From Cedecea neteri (GTDB taxonomy: Bacteria; Pseudomonadota; Gammaproteobacteria; Enterobacterales; Enterobacteriaceae): a stretch of DNA of 64,000 bases. The stretch is taken from assembly GCF_000757825.1 (NCBI RefSeq), contig NZ_CP009451.1:3472001-3536000 (forward strand), written 5' to 3'. The translations under genes were made by a program, and so were the position numbers. Below, one piece after another: positions 42,407-49,625 of the stretch (the first letter of the stretch is position 1; each line of letters opens with the position of its first letter). The notes beneath the pieces are model-generated. The model was not told the DNA's origin, made no database searches, and worked only from the letters and a program-made list of their open reading frames with translations.

Positions 42407-43112
42407 GCTGCACCTCTGTTTTTGCTTTGCGCTCTGTGACGTTCAGGATCAGGCGCATCATGTTTGCCCCCACGATTTTCATAATGAATATCACGGCGAC
42501 GCACATGCCAATAGAGCTTGGCACGGCCTGGCTGCCGTCAACGGCGATCAGCGTGAAGAGCACCGCCCCGGAAGAGAAAAAGTTGGTGATCATGGCTCCG
42601 GCGGAAAACTGGAACATGGTGAACACGGTTTTTTCTTTTTCGGTAATCTGACCTTCATCAGCCAGCACGCGGGTGAGCGACGCGCCAACGTCGGTACTTT
42701 GCAGGCTGCCGATTAGCGCAAGGCCAGTGGCACCGGGAACGCCCATCAAGGGCCGGAGGAGAGGCGTCAGCAGCTTTCTTGCGGCCCGCAGTGCGCCGTA
42801 GTGTTCCAGCACGTTAATCATGCCCAGCGCAAACATCACGGCAGGAATCAGGCCGAAAGCGAAGAGAAAGCCGTCCATTGCGCCATACCCGCCGTTGCCG
42901 CGGAAGGCGCTTTTGGCGATATCCAGCGATTCTCCGGCTGGATTAACGCCGCTGACAACTTTGCCGAAGGCGCCGTTTAGCGTGGTGAAGTCAAACACGC
43001 CATACCAGTTTTTCCCGCCCAACAGGCCAGAAAAAAAGACCATCGCAAATAGCAAACTAAACCAGGCGCTGAGCCCCACTCTTTGTTGTCCGGGAACAGA
43101 AGAATTATCCAT
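42399..43112 (-). CDS. yjiH: YjiH family inner-membrane protein (Gate domain)
   Basis: A 237-residue membrane protein resembling the E. coli YjiH family, with hydrophobic segments from WFSLLFAMVFFSGLLGG onward. A gate-like GAMITNFFSSGAVLFTLIAV segment lies near the C-terminal part. It is the first gene of the yjiH-yjiG-peptidase operon, overlapping yjiG. It is divergent from queE. The conserved polar segment LQSTDVGASLTRV between two helices is typical of Gate-domain proteins. Confidence 0.87.
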   Translation of the reverse strand: MDNSSVPGQQRVGLSAWFSLLFAMVFFSGLLGGKNWYGVFDFTTLNGAFGKVVSGVNPAGESLDIAKSAFRGNGGYGAMDGFLFAFGLIPAVMFALGMINVLEHYGALRAARKLLTPLLRPLMGVPGATGLALIGSLQSTDVGASLTRVLADEGQITEKEKTVFTMFQFSAGAMITNFFSSGAVLFTLIAVDGSQAVPSSIGMCVAVIFIMKIVGANMMRLILNVTERKAKTEVQHG

Positions 43113-43384
43113 TTATCATTTCCTTATGTGATTTCAGGGGAAAGCCAGATGGATGCTAGGACTTAGCAATACGTGCCGTGATGACGACGATCAACATCGG
43201 GAGCGAACAATTAATCACCGTGAGAAAGTTGAGAGCTGGTACACAGTAACCGTGAAAATGGAGGTTTTGCTTCGGGCTGAATCATAGGACGTGCATCTGA
43301 CATCGCCGCGGCGCAGCCGCTTTCGCATGATCTCCATCGCCAGTTCTGCGATAATTACTTTTTGTGACTATGACCGAGATGATT

Positions 43385-44056
43385 ATGCAGTACCCGATTA
43401 ACGAGATGTTCCAGACCCTGCAAGGGGAAGGCTATTTTACCGGCGTGCCCGCCATTTTTATTCGCCTGCAGGGTTGCCCGGTAGGCTGCGCCTGGTGCGA
43501 TACCAAACATACCTGGGATAAGCTCGCGGATCGCGAAGTTTCGCTGTTCAGCATCCTGGCCAAAACCAAAGAAAGCGACAAATGGGGCGCGGGAAGCGCC
43601 GAAGATCTGCTGGCGGTGATTGGCCGTCAGGGCTATACCGCGCGGCATGTGGTTATCACCGGCGGCGAGCCTTGCATTCACGATCTTACGCCGCTGACCG
43701 ATCTGCTGGAGAAAAACGGGTTTAGCTGCCAGATAGAAACCAGCGGCACTCACGAAGTGCGCTGCACGGCGAATACCTGGGTGACGGTTTCCCCTAAGGT
43801 GAACATGCGCGGCGGCTACGACATTCTGTCGCAGGCGCTGGAGCGAGCGGATGAAATTAAGCATCCAGTGGGCCGCATGCGCGACGTTGAAGCGCTGGAC
43901 GAACTGCTTGCCACGCTGACGGACGAGAAGAGTCGGATTATTGCCTTACAGCCGATCAGCCAAAAAGACGACGCGACGCGCCTGTGTATTGAAACCTGTA
44001 TCGCGCGTAACTGGCGTCTGTCGATGCAAACTCATAAGTATCTGAATATTGCCTGA
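43385..44056 (+). CDS. queE: 7-carboxy-7-deazaguanine synthase
   Basis: QueE is a radical-SAM enzyme making the deazaguanine ring of queuosine from the QueD product. The cluster cysteines C31, C35 and C38 follow the CX3CX2C spacing in GCPVGCAWCDTKHTW. GGEP (in VVITGGEPCIHD) and SPKVNMRGG complete the SAM and substrate sites. The ATG at 43385 gives 223 residues, exactly the E. coli length; an upstream in-frame ATG at 43364 would add seven. In E. coli, raised QueE also inhibits division; nothing here bears on that. Confidence 0.95.
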   Translation: MQYPINEMFQTLQGEGYFTGVPAIFIRLQGCPVGCAWCDTKHTWDKLADREVSLFSILAKTKESDKWGAGSAEDLLAVIGRQGYTARHVVITGGEPCIHDLTPLTDLLEKNGFSCQIETSGTHEVRCTANTWVTVSPKVNMRGGYDILSQALERADEIKHPVGRMRDVEALDELLATLTDEKSRIIALQPISQKDDATRLCIETCIARNWRLSMQTHKYLNIA

Positions 44057-44063
44057 TGCGTTA

Positions 44064-44093
44064 AGCCGGGCGTCGAAAGGGCACCCGGCTTTG
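44064..44093 (+). terminator. Terminator of queE (between convergent queE and ygcE)
   Basis: AGCCGGG (44064-44070) pairs with CCCGGCT (44084-44090), followed by TTG. The short U-tract makes it moderate. Confidence 0.6.
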
Positions 44094-44102
44094 AACGTGA
44101 GG

Positions 44103-45581
44103 TTAAGCGTTGGACCAGCTTTGAATAGCGTCTGTGTTCTCCAGGTCTCCGTGCAGTACCTGATACGATTTCTTCAAAATGGCATCAGTATGCTGCGTTA
44201 ACTCCCTGAAAATCCCCTTGTTTAGCGCCTCATAGCGCTTAGCGTTGCTTTCAACAGGCATAAACACATCTTTGACCCGCACCATTTTTTCGACGGCTTC
44301 TTCATAGCTGGTATACAGCCCTAGCCCAACGGCGGTGTTGATGGCCGCGCCCAGGCTTGCACAGCCGTTGATGGCGTTACGCCTGACCGGCAGATTGAAC
44401 ACGTCGGCAAAGATTTGCATAAACAGATCGCTGTAGGAACCGCCGCCGGTGATTATCACGTGTTTGGCAAAGTGGTCCATCTCATGGCACATATTGTCGT
44501 AGTTGTTTTTCAACGTCAGCGCGATGCTTTCGAGGATTGAACGGTAAATCCATGCGTAGTCCATGCTGGAATCAAACCCAATCATGATCCCACGTTTGAA
44601 CGGTTCCCACGGATTGGTCAGCCAGTCCAGAACGGTCATCAGGCCGTTACAGCCCGGTGGCACCAGAGCAGCCTTTTTATTCAGTAGCCCTTCCGGCGAG
44701 AGATTTTGCGCTTTGGCATCCTGAATCAGCGACTCGCCCAGCATGTCCCGCAGCCAGCTCACCGTCCACATCCCCTTGCGGATACCGTAACCTTCATACA
44801 GCAGCGTTTCCGGAATGGACGACATGATTGGCCACCAGGCGACAGGCGCTTTTGGCAGCGCTTTGCCGTTCATCATCAGCGCGATATAGGTGCCGAGGGA
44901 AATCACCGCGGTTTCGTCATCCAGCAGCCCGGCCCCCAGCGCTTCGACCGGTTTATCGCTGGTGGTGCAAACCACCGGTAACCCTGCCGGGAAACCCGTT
45001 GCCCTGGCGGCTTTCTCCGTAAGATGGCCGATGATCGTGCCCGGCATCTGAACATCAAACAGCATGGTGCGCGGAATGTTGAATTTCTTCAGCACTTCGC
45101 CATCGTCGCTCCACGACCACGTTTTGTAATCCACCGGCCACTGGCCAAAATAGTTGGCGATATTGTCTTTGAACTCCCCGGTTAAGCGGTGCGACAAATA
45201 CCCCGAGAATGATGTCACCCAGGCGACATCAGGGTTAGTGTGCTCGTAAGGCCGGGTGACGCGAGCATCCTGCCAGCTGATCAGCGGCTCAGCAGGGGTG
45301 CCATCGGCTTTTAATAAGGCACGGCAGCAGCGTATGGAGCCGAGTCCAATCCCGACGATGGCGCTCATGTCGCCCGTAAAATTGCTCATCAAATCCTGCC
45401 CGGCGCGGCACAGCGAGTCCCACAGATCGTCGTCAGGGTGCTCGGCGGTATCCGCATCAGGCGTGTGCATCGGCTGGAGCTGCCCCTTGCCTTCGCAGAC
45501 GATATTGCCCGCCAGATCGTACATCACGACTTTTGTACTCTGGCTGCCACCATCAATCCCAATGATGTATTTCTTCGACAT
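44103..45581 (-). CDS. ygcE: FGGY-family carbohydrate kinase YgcE
   Basis: A 492-residue ATP-dependent sugar or polyol kinase of the FGGY (xylulokinase/glycerol kinase) family, the length of E. coli YgcE. The N-terminal phosphate loop is IIGIDGGSQSTKVVMYD. The C-terminal FGGY part has HVIITGGGSYSDLFMQIFADV, a classic adenosine motif. The substrate is unknown. It is the second gene of the yqcE-ygcE operon, 26 bases after yqcE. The operon begins with a leader containing a terminator and the 27-nt element described below. A phosphorylated product would be a natural ligand for YgcP, a relative of the glycerol-3-phosphate sensor GlpP. Confidence 0.9.
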   Translation of the reverse strand: MSKKYIIGIDGGSQSTKVVMYDLAGNIVCEGKGQLQPMHTPDADTAEHPDDDLWDSLCRAGQDLMSNFTGDMSAIVGIGLGSIRCCRALLKADGTPAEPLISWQDARVTRPYEHTNPDVAWVTSFSGYLSHRLTGEFKDNIANYFGQWPVDYKTWSWSDDGEVLKKFNIPRTMLFDVQMPGTIIGHLTEKAARATGFPAGLPVVCTTSDKPVEALGAGLLDDETAVISLGTYIALMMNGKALPKAPVAWWPIMSSIPETLLYEGYGIRKGMWTVSWLRDMLGESLIQDAKAQNLSPEGLLNKKAALVPPGCNGLMTVLDWLTNPWEPFKRGIMIGFDSSMDYAWIYRSILESIALTLKNNYDNMCHEMDHFAKHVIITGGGSYSDLFMQIFADVFNLPVRRNAINGCASLGAAINTAVGLGLYTSYEEAVEKMVRVKDVFMPVESNAKRYEALNKGIFRELTQHTDAILKKSYQVLHGDLENTDAIQSWSNA

Positions 45582-45607
45582 TGCCTTTCTCCTTCAATTT
45601 TCCCTCA

Positions 45608-46906
45608 TCACTCGCCTGTTGCGGCCAGCGATGCCAATTTTTCCTGTGCCACGTCGGCTGCACGAATTTTGCGAATCAGCAAAAAGGCAAAGACAATAAC
45701 CATGCACAGCGCGGCTAATCCCATTAGCCACATGTTGCGGTAGGCTTCCCCGGCCGGAAGGGTGTCCTGCCAGTGGCCGACAAGCGGGTAAACAAACACG
45801 TCCGGCAGGAAGCCAATGACCGAGCAGATGCCGACGGTGGTACCCATAATGTAGGGCGGCGTTCTGGCTTCGCCCGGGCAGGCCCAGTAAAGCCCGCGCG
45901 AGGCGTAGCAGGTGAAGCCCAGCAGCAGGATCAGGCCAATGCCCATGGCGACGGACTGAGGATTTGAGTTTGTCGCCAGTAGCGCAACCAATGCCACGGC
46001 ACCGACAATAGAAAGCAACTGCACAACGCGAGTCGGCGACTTAATTCGGCTGTAGGTGGTAATGATGCCGCCCAGCGGGCCGCAAAAGGCGCGGAAGATT
46101 TTATTTATCACGATGCCCATATAGCTGGCGGCCACCAGCGACATGCCGTACATCTCCGTCAGGTAGTTGGTGGAGTAGCTCAGGATTGCATAGATAGTGT
46201 AGACCCCGAAGATAACCATGCTGCAGTACCAGGTGGTGCTGATGCGCAATACGGACAGAATATCTTTGAGCTGGAACGCCGGTTTTTTAGCTTCCTGAGC
46301 ATCCTCCGTGCGGCCGGTAAAGCCATCGCTGACGAAGAACCAACACAGCACGCCGAGCGCAATATAAACGCCGCTGTAGATCAGAATGACGGCCTTAAGG
46401 CTGTTGGCATCTTCCGGGGCGAAGCGTGAGAATACCCACATGGTGAAGACCGCCAGCGCCATGACTCCCACGCCTCGCAGGCCTTCCATCCAGCCCATGA
46501 TTTTCCCCTGTTCGCTGTGATCGCCCAGCAGGGACGCGGCTTTAATGGAGACCGACCACAGCATCAGAATCGTGGTGATGGCGAAGGCAACCTGAATAAC
46601 TATCATCATCCAGAGCGGGGGGTAGAAAGCCATGACGATGCCCAGCAGGCCGGTGGTAATCATTGCCAGGGTCATCATTAAGCGGTGAGAAAATTTGTCG
46701 GCAATAATTCCGCTGGGCGCATAAAGGATAATTGCGGTTATTCCGAAAGTACTCATGATTAAGCCTATTTCGGTATTGCTAAATCCCATAAATTTTGCCA
46801 TTGGGATTTGGTAAATATACCTTAAATAAGCAAGGTCAAAGCTTACGCCACCACTGATACTTATTATTGCCAGCGTTAGCCAGCGACGAAAATTTGAATC
46901 ACGCAT
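45608..46906 (-). CDS. yqcE: MFS transporter YqcE
   Basis: A 432-residue major-facilitator transporter with about twelve hydrophobic segments. An MFS signature-like segment GIIADKFSHRLMMTLAMI follows helix 2. It is the orthologue of E. coli YqcE (425). It lies directly upstream of the kinase gene ygcE, so it probably imports the sugar or polyol that YgcE phosphorylates. Only a weak ribosome site (GAGAG) precedes the ATG, which is 34 bases after the leader terminator. Confidence 0.9.
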   Translation of the reverse strand: MRDSNFRRWLTLAIISISGGVSFDLAYLRYIYQIPMAKFMGFSNTEIGLIMSTFGITAIILYAPSGIIADKFSHRLMMTLAMITTGLLGIVMAFYPPLWMMIVIQVAFAITTILMLWSVSIKAASLLGDHSEQGKIMGWMEGLRGVGVMALAVFTMWVFSRFAPEDANSLKAVILIYSGVYIALGVLCWFFVSDGFTGRTEDAQEAKKPAFQLKDILSVLRISTTWYCSMVIFGVYTIYAILSYSTNYLTEMYGMSLVAASYMGIVINKIFRAFCGPLGGIITTYSRIKSPTRVVQLLSIVGAVALVALLATNSNPQSVAMGIGLILLLGFTCYASRGLYWACPGEARTPPYIMGTTVGICSVIGFLPDVFVYPLVGHWQDTLPAGEAYRNMWLMGLAALCMVIVFAFLLIRKIRAADVAQEKLASLAATGE

Positions 46907-46939
46907 GGTGTACTCTCAGTGAGTAGGGTTGTTGAAGAC

Positions 46940-46990
46940 AAAAAAAAGAGAAAAGCAACCAATCCCTTGTGGGGGCTGATTACTTTTCTC
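46940..46990 (-). terminator. Leader terminator of the yqcE-ygcE operon
   Basis: On the minus strand, GAGAAAAGTAA (46990-46980) pairs with TTGCTTTTCTC (46958-46948) with one mismatch. An inner CCC/GGG stem closes it, and eight T follow (46947-46940). It is an intrinsic terminator placed between the promoter and the first gene, 34 bases before the yqcE ATG. It would stop the transcript unless prevented. Its 5' arm is shared with the antiterminator element. Confidence 0.85.
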
Positions 46991-47005
46991 ATAGGCTCTA
47001 GTAAT
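46979..47005 (-). promoter_or_regulatory. Candidate RNA antiterminator element, yqcE side
   Basis: A 27-nt sequence on the minus strand. ATTACT at its 5' end (47005-47000) can pair with AGTAAT at its 3' end (46984-46979) around a 15-base loop AGAGCCTATGAGAAA. The 3' half is also the 5' arm of the leader terminator, so the two folds exclude each other. It matches the copy on the ygcW side at 23 of 27 positions. The terminal A-U pair here is G-C there. I propose it as the binding site of YgcP; that is inference. Confidence 0.72.
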
Positions 47006-47015
47006 TGCGGAGATT

Positions 47016-47021
47016 ATTATC
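47016..47021 (-). promoter_or_regulatory. Predicted -10 of the yqcE-ygcE promoter
   Basis: GATAAT on the minus strand (47021-47016) predicts a start near 47008. That is 40-41 bases from the centre of the CRP site at 47041-47056, the class II distance. The antiterminator element begins three bases into the predicted transcript. Confidence 0.6.
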
Positions 47022-47040
47022 ATGAGACACTGTTTTTTAG

Positions 47041-47056
47041 TGTGAGAAATATCACG
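47041..47056 (-). promoter_or_regulatory. CRP site for the yqcE-ygcE promoter
   Basis: TGTGA-GAAATA-TCACG matches 9 of 10 consensus positions. Centre to predicted start is about 40.5 bases, suiting class II activation on the minus strand. Confidence 0.72.
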
Positions 47057-47109
47057 CTATTGGTTTTCACGGTGAATAATTTAGCGTTAAAACCTTCGCG
47101 TTAATGAGT

Positions 47110-47125
47110 TGTGATGTTGATCACA
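47110..47125 (+). promoter_or_regulatory. CRP site for the ygcW operon promoter
   Basis: TGTGA-TGTTGA-TCACA is a perfect match to the CRP consensus. Its centre is about 41 bases before the predicted ygcW-side start, the class II distance. Confidence 0.82.
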
Positions 47126-47144
47126 TAACGCAGTCTGCCGCTGT

Positions 47145-47150
47145 GATACT
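47145..47150 (+). promoter_or_regulatory. Predicted -10 of the ygcW operon promoter
   Basis: GATACT, preceded by TG (TGTGATACT, extended -10 type), predicts a start near 47158. The antiterminator element then starts about four bases into the transcript. Confidence 0.6.
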
Positions 47151-47161
47151 TATTTTAGCCA

Positions 47162-47188
47162 GTTACTAGAGACGATGAGAAAAGTAAC
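47162..47188 (+). promoter_or_regulatory. Candidate RNA antiterminator element, ygcW side
   Basis: GTTACT (47162-47167) can pair with AGTAAC (47183-47188) around loop AGAGACGATGAGAAA. The loop differs from the yqcE-side copy at two positions only. The outer pair is G-C instead of A-U, a compensated change. The 3' half is the 5' arm of the downstream terminator, so both folds compete. Together with the mirrored copy it defines a candidate element controlled by YgcP. Confidence 0.74.
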
Positions 47189-47227
47189 TTCCCTTTCGGG
47201 GGGAGCTTACTTTTCTCATTTTTTTTT
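47175..47227 (+). terminator. Leader terminator of the ygcW-ygcU-ygcS-ygcR-ygcQ operon
   Basis: A 13-pair perfect outer stem (ATGAGAAAAGTAA / TTACTTTTCTCAT) with an inner CTTCCC/GGGGAG stem is followed by nine T. It lies only 27 bases before the ygcW ATG and its ribosome site AAGGAG. It can only be meant to stop the transcript before the operon, so regulated read-through is expected. Confidence 0.9.
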
Positions 47228-47254
47228 GCGTTTAAAAAACTTAAGGAGTTCACC

Positions 47255-48040
47255 ATGTCGCTCAGCGCACTCAACGAATTCTCACTGGACTTCTTCTCGC
47301 TGAAAGGGAAGACGGCGATTGTCACCGGCGGCAACAGCGGGCTGGGGCAGGCGTTTGCCATGGCGCTGGCGAAAGCCGGGGCGAATGTGTTTATTCCAAC
47401 GGTGGTGGAAGAGAAAGGAGAAACGCGTCAACTTATTGAACAGCAAGGCGTAAAAGTGGCCTTTATGACCGTCGACATTACCGAAAAAGGCGCGCCTGCT
47501 CAGGTCATTGCCCGGTGCCTTGAAACCTTCGGCTCGGTGGATATTCTGGTCAACAACGCCGGGATTTGTAAGCTCAACAAGGTGCTGGACTTCGGCCGCG
47601 CCGACTGGGACCCGATGATCAATATCAACCTGACCGCCGCGTTTGAATTAAGCCACGAAGCGGCAAAAGTGATGATTCCGCAAAAACACGGAAAAATCAT
47701 TAATATCTGTTCGTTATTTTCTTATCTTGGCGGGCAGTGGTCTCCGGCTTATTCCGCCACAAAACATGCCCTGGCCGGCTTAACGAAAGCGTATTGTGAT
47801 GAGTTAGGTCAATATAATATTCAGGTGAACGGTATCGCGCCTGGTTATTATGCCACCGATATTACTACTGAAACTCGTAAAAATCCGGAAACCAATAAAC
47901 GCGTACTTGATCATATTCCAGCCAACCGCTGGGGTGAAACTCAGGATCTTATGGGGGCGATGGTTTATTTATCCAGCCGCGCTTCAGATTATGTGAATGG
48001 CCATTTATTAGTGGTTGATGGTGGTTATTTAGTCAGGTGA
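47255..48040 (+). CDS. ygcW: Short-chain dehydrogenase/reductase YgcW
   Basis: A 261-residue classical SDR, equal in length to E. coli YgcW. The cofactor loop is TGGNSGLG (residues 24-31), NNAG follows (ILVNNAGIC), and the catalytic pair is Y166 and K170 in YSATKHA. It probably oxidises or reduces a sugar, polyol or acid with NAD(P). AAGGAG lies just before the ATG, directly after the leader terminator. First gene of the ygcW-U-S-R-Q operon. Confidence 0.92.
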   Translation: MSLSALNEFSLDFFSLKGKTAIVTGGNSGLGQAFAMALAKAGANVFIPTVVEEKGETRQLIEQQGVKVAFMTVDITEKGAPAQVIARCLETFGSVDILVNNAGICKLNKVLDFGRADWDPMININLTAAFELSHEAAKVMIPQKHGKIINICSLFSYLGGQWSPAYSATKHALAGLTKAYCDELGQYNIQVNGIAPGYYATDITTETRKNPETNKRVLDHIPANRWGETQDLMGAMVYLSSRASDYVNGHLLVVDGGYLVR

Positions 48041-48110
48041 TTCTCGCAGGGTGGTTCCTGCTTTCTATTATTTTTATCCGTATTCCCTTATTTGTCAGGA
48101 AGGAGTTGTC

Positions 48111-49565
48111 ATGTCTTTATCTCGCGAAGCAATTGTGGATCAATTAAAAGAAATCGTTGGCCCACAGCAGGTTATTACCGATGAGAAAGTATTGCAGAAA
48201 AACAGTATCGACCGGTTCAGAAAATATGCGGATATTCATGGCGTGTACACTCAGCCGCTGCCGGCCGCGGTAGTGAAATTACAGAGCGCTGAGCAAGTCT
48301 CCAGCGTGCTGGCGTTTCTGAACAGCAACCGCATCACCTGTATCCCGCGTACCGGCGCCTCTGCAACGGAAGGCGGCCTGGAAACCGTGGTGAAAAACAC
48401 CGTGGTGCTGGACGGCTCAGGACTGAACAAAATTATCGATATCGATATTGAAAACATGCAGGCGACCGCCCAATGCGGCGTTCCGCTGGAAGTGCTGGAA
48501 GATGCGCTTCGCGCAAAGGGTTACACCACCGGCCACTCTCCGCAATCCAAGCCGCTGGCACAAATGGGCGGCCTGGTCGCTACCCGCAGCATCGGCCAGT
48601 TCTCAACCCTGTACGGGGCGATTGAGGACATGGTCGTTGGCCTGGAAGCCGTGTTCCCGGATGGCAGCATTACGCGCATTAAAAACGTGCCGCGCCGCGC
48701 CGCTGGCCCGGATATCCGCCATGTGATTATCGGTAATGAAGGGGCGCTCTGCTACATCACCGAAGTGACGGTAAAAATCTTCAAATACATGCCGGAAAAC
48801 AACCTGTTCTACGGCTACATCCTCGACAACATGAAAACCGGCTTCAACATCCTGCGTGAAGTGATGGCCGAAGGGTATCGTCCGTCGATTGCCCGCCTGT
48901 ATGACGCCGAAGACGGTACCCAGCACTTCACCCATTTTGCCGAGGGCAAATGCGTGCTTATCTTTATGGCGGAAGGCTCTAAGCGCCTGGCGGAAGCGAC
49001 AGGTGCAGGTATCGAAGAGATCGTCGCTCGTTACCCGGAATGCAAGAAAGTGGACAGCAAGCTGATCGAAACCTGGTTCAACAACCTGAACTGGGGCCCG
49101 GAAAAAGTGGCCGCCGAACGCGTGCAGATCATGAAAACCGGCAACATGGGCTTTACCACCGAAGTTTCCGGCAGCTGGAGCTGCATCCATGAGATTTACC
49201 ACAATGTGATCGAGCGCATTCGTAATGAGTTCCCTCATGCAGGCGACATCACTATGCTGGGCGGCCACTCCTCCCACAGCTACATCAACGGCACCAACAT
49301 GTACTTCGTTTACGACTACAACGTGGTGGACTGCAAGCCGGAAGAGGAGATCGACAAGTACCACAACCCGCTGAACAAAATCATCGTGGAAGAGACGATT
49401 CGCCTCGGCGGATCGATGGTGCACCACCACGGGATCGGCAAGCACCGCGTGCACTGGTCTAAGCTGGAGCACGGCACCGCATGGCCAATCATGCAGGGCC
49501 TGAAAGATCAATACGATCCAAACGGCATCATGAATACCGGCACGATTTGGCCGATTGAAAAGTAA
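48111..49565 (+). CDS. ygcU: FAD-linked oxidase YgcU (GlcD/alkyl-DHAP synthase type)
   Basis: A 484-residue FAD-binding oxidase/dehydrogenase of the PCMH family (GlcD, alkyl-DHAP synthase). The N-terminal FAD domain has RTGASATEGGLETVV and GHSPQSKPLAQMGGLVATRSIGQFSTLYGAIEDMV in two contiguous blocks. The C-terminal part ends PNGIMNTGTIWP. Family members oxidise 2-hydroxy acids or related substrates and often deliver electrons to an ETF, which this operon also encodes (YgcR-YgcQ). The ATG at 48111 follows AAGGAG and gives the E. coli length. The substrate is unknown. Confidence 0.92.
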   Translation: MSLSREAIVDQLKEIVGPQQVITDEKVLQKNSIDRFRKYADIHGVYTQPLPAAVVKLQSAEQVSSVLAFLNSNRITCIPRTGASATEGGLETVVKNTVVLDGSGLNKIIDIDIENMQATAQCGVPLEVLEDALRAKGYTTGHSPQSKPLAQMGGLVATRSIGQFSTLYGAIEDMVVGLEAVFPDGSITRIKNVPRRAAGPDIRHVIIGNEGALCYITEVTVKIFKYMPENNLFYGYILDNMKTGFNILREVMAEGYRPSIARLYDAEDGTQHFTHFAEGKCVLIFMAEGSKRLAEATGAGIEEIVARYPECKKVDSKLIETWFNNLNWGPEKVAAERVQIMKTGNMGFTTEVSGSWSCIHEIYHNVIERIRNEFPHAGDITMLGGHSSHSYINGTNMYFVYDYNVVDCKPEEEIDKYHNPLNKIIVEETIRLGGSMVHHHGIGKHRVHWSKLEHGTAWPIMQGLKDQYDPNGIMNTGTIWPIEK

Positions 49566-49571
49566 CCGTAC

Positions 49572-49598
49572 AGGTCGGCTCTCAGGAGCCGACCTTTC
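49572..49598 (+). other. Hairpin between ygcU and ygcS
   Basis: AGGTCGGCTC, loop TCAG and GAGCCGACCT are followed by TTCT. It is a strong stem with a weak U-tract inside the operon. It may reduce expression of the downstream genes or protect the upstream message. Confidence 0.65.
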
Positions 49599-49625
49599 TA
49601 CTTACGGATCGACAAAGGAATCAGT

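Noticed and set aside
46979..47188. BglG/SacY-type RAT antiterminator site
   Set aside because: TTACT occurs in those sites too, but the rest of the RAT consensus is missing and no BglG-type protein is encoded here, while a GlpP-type protein is.
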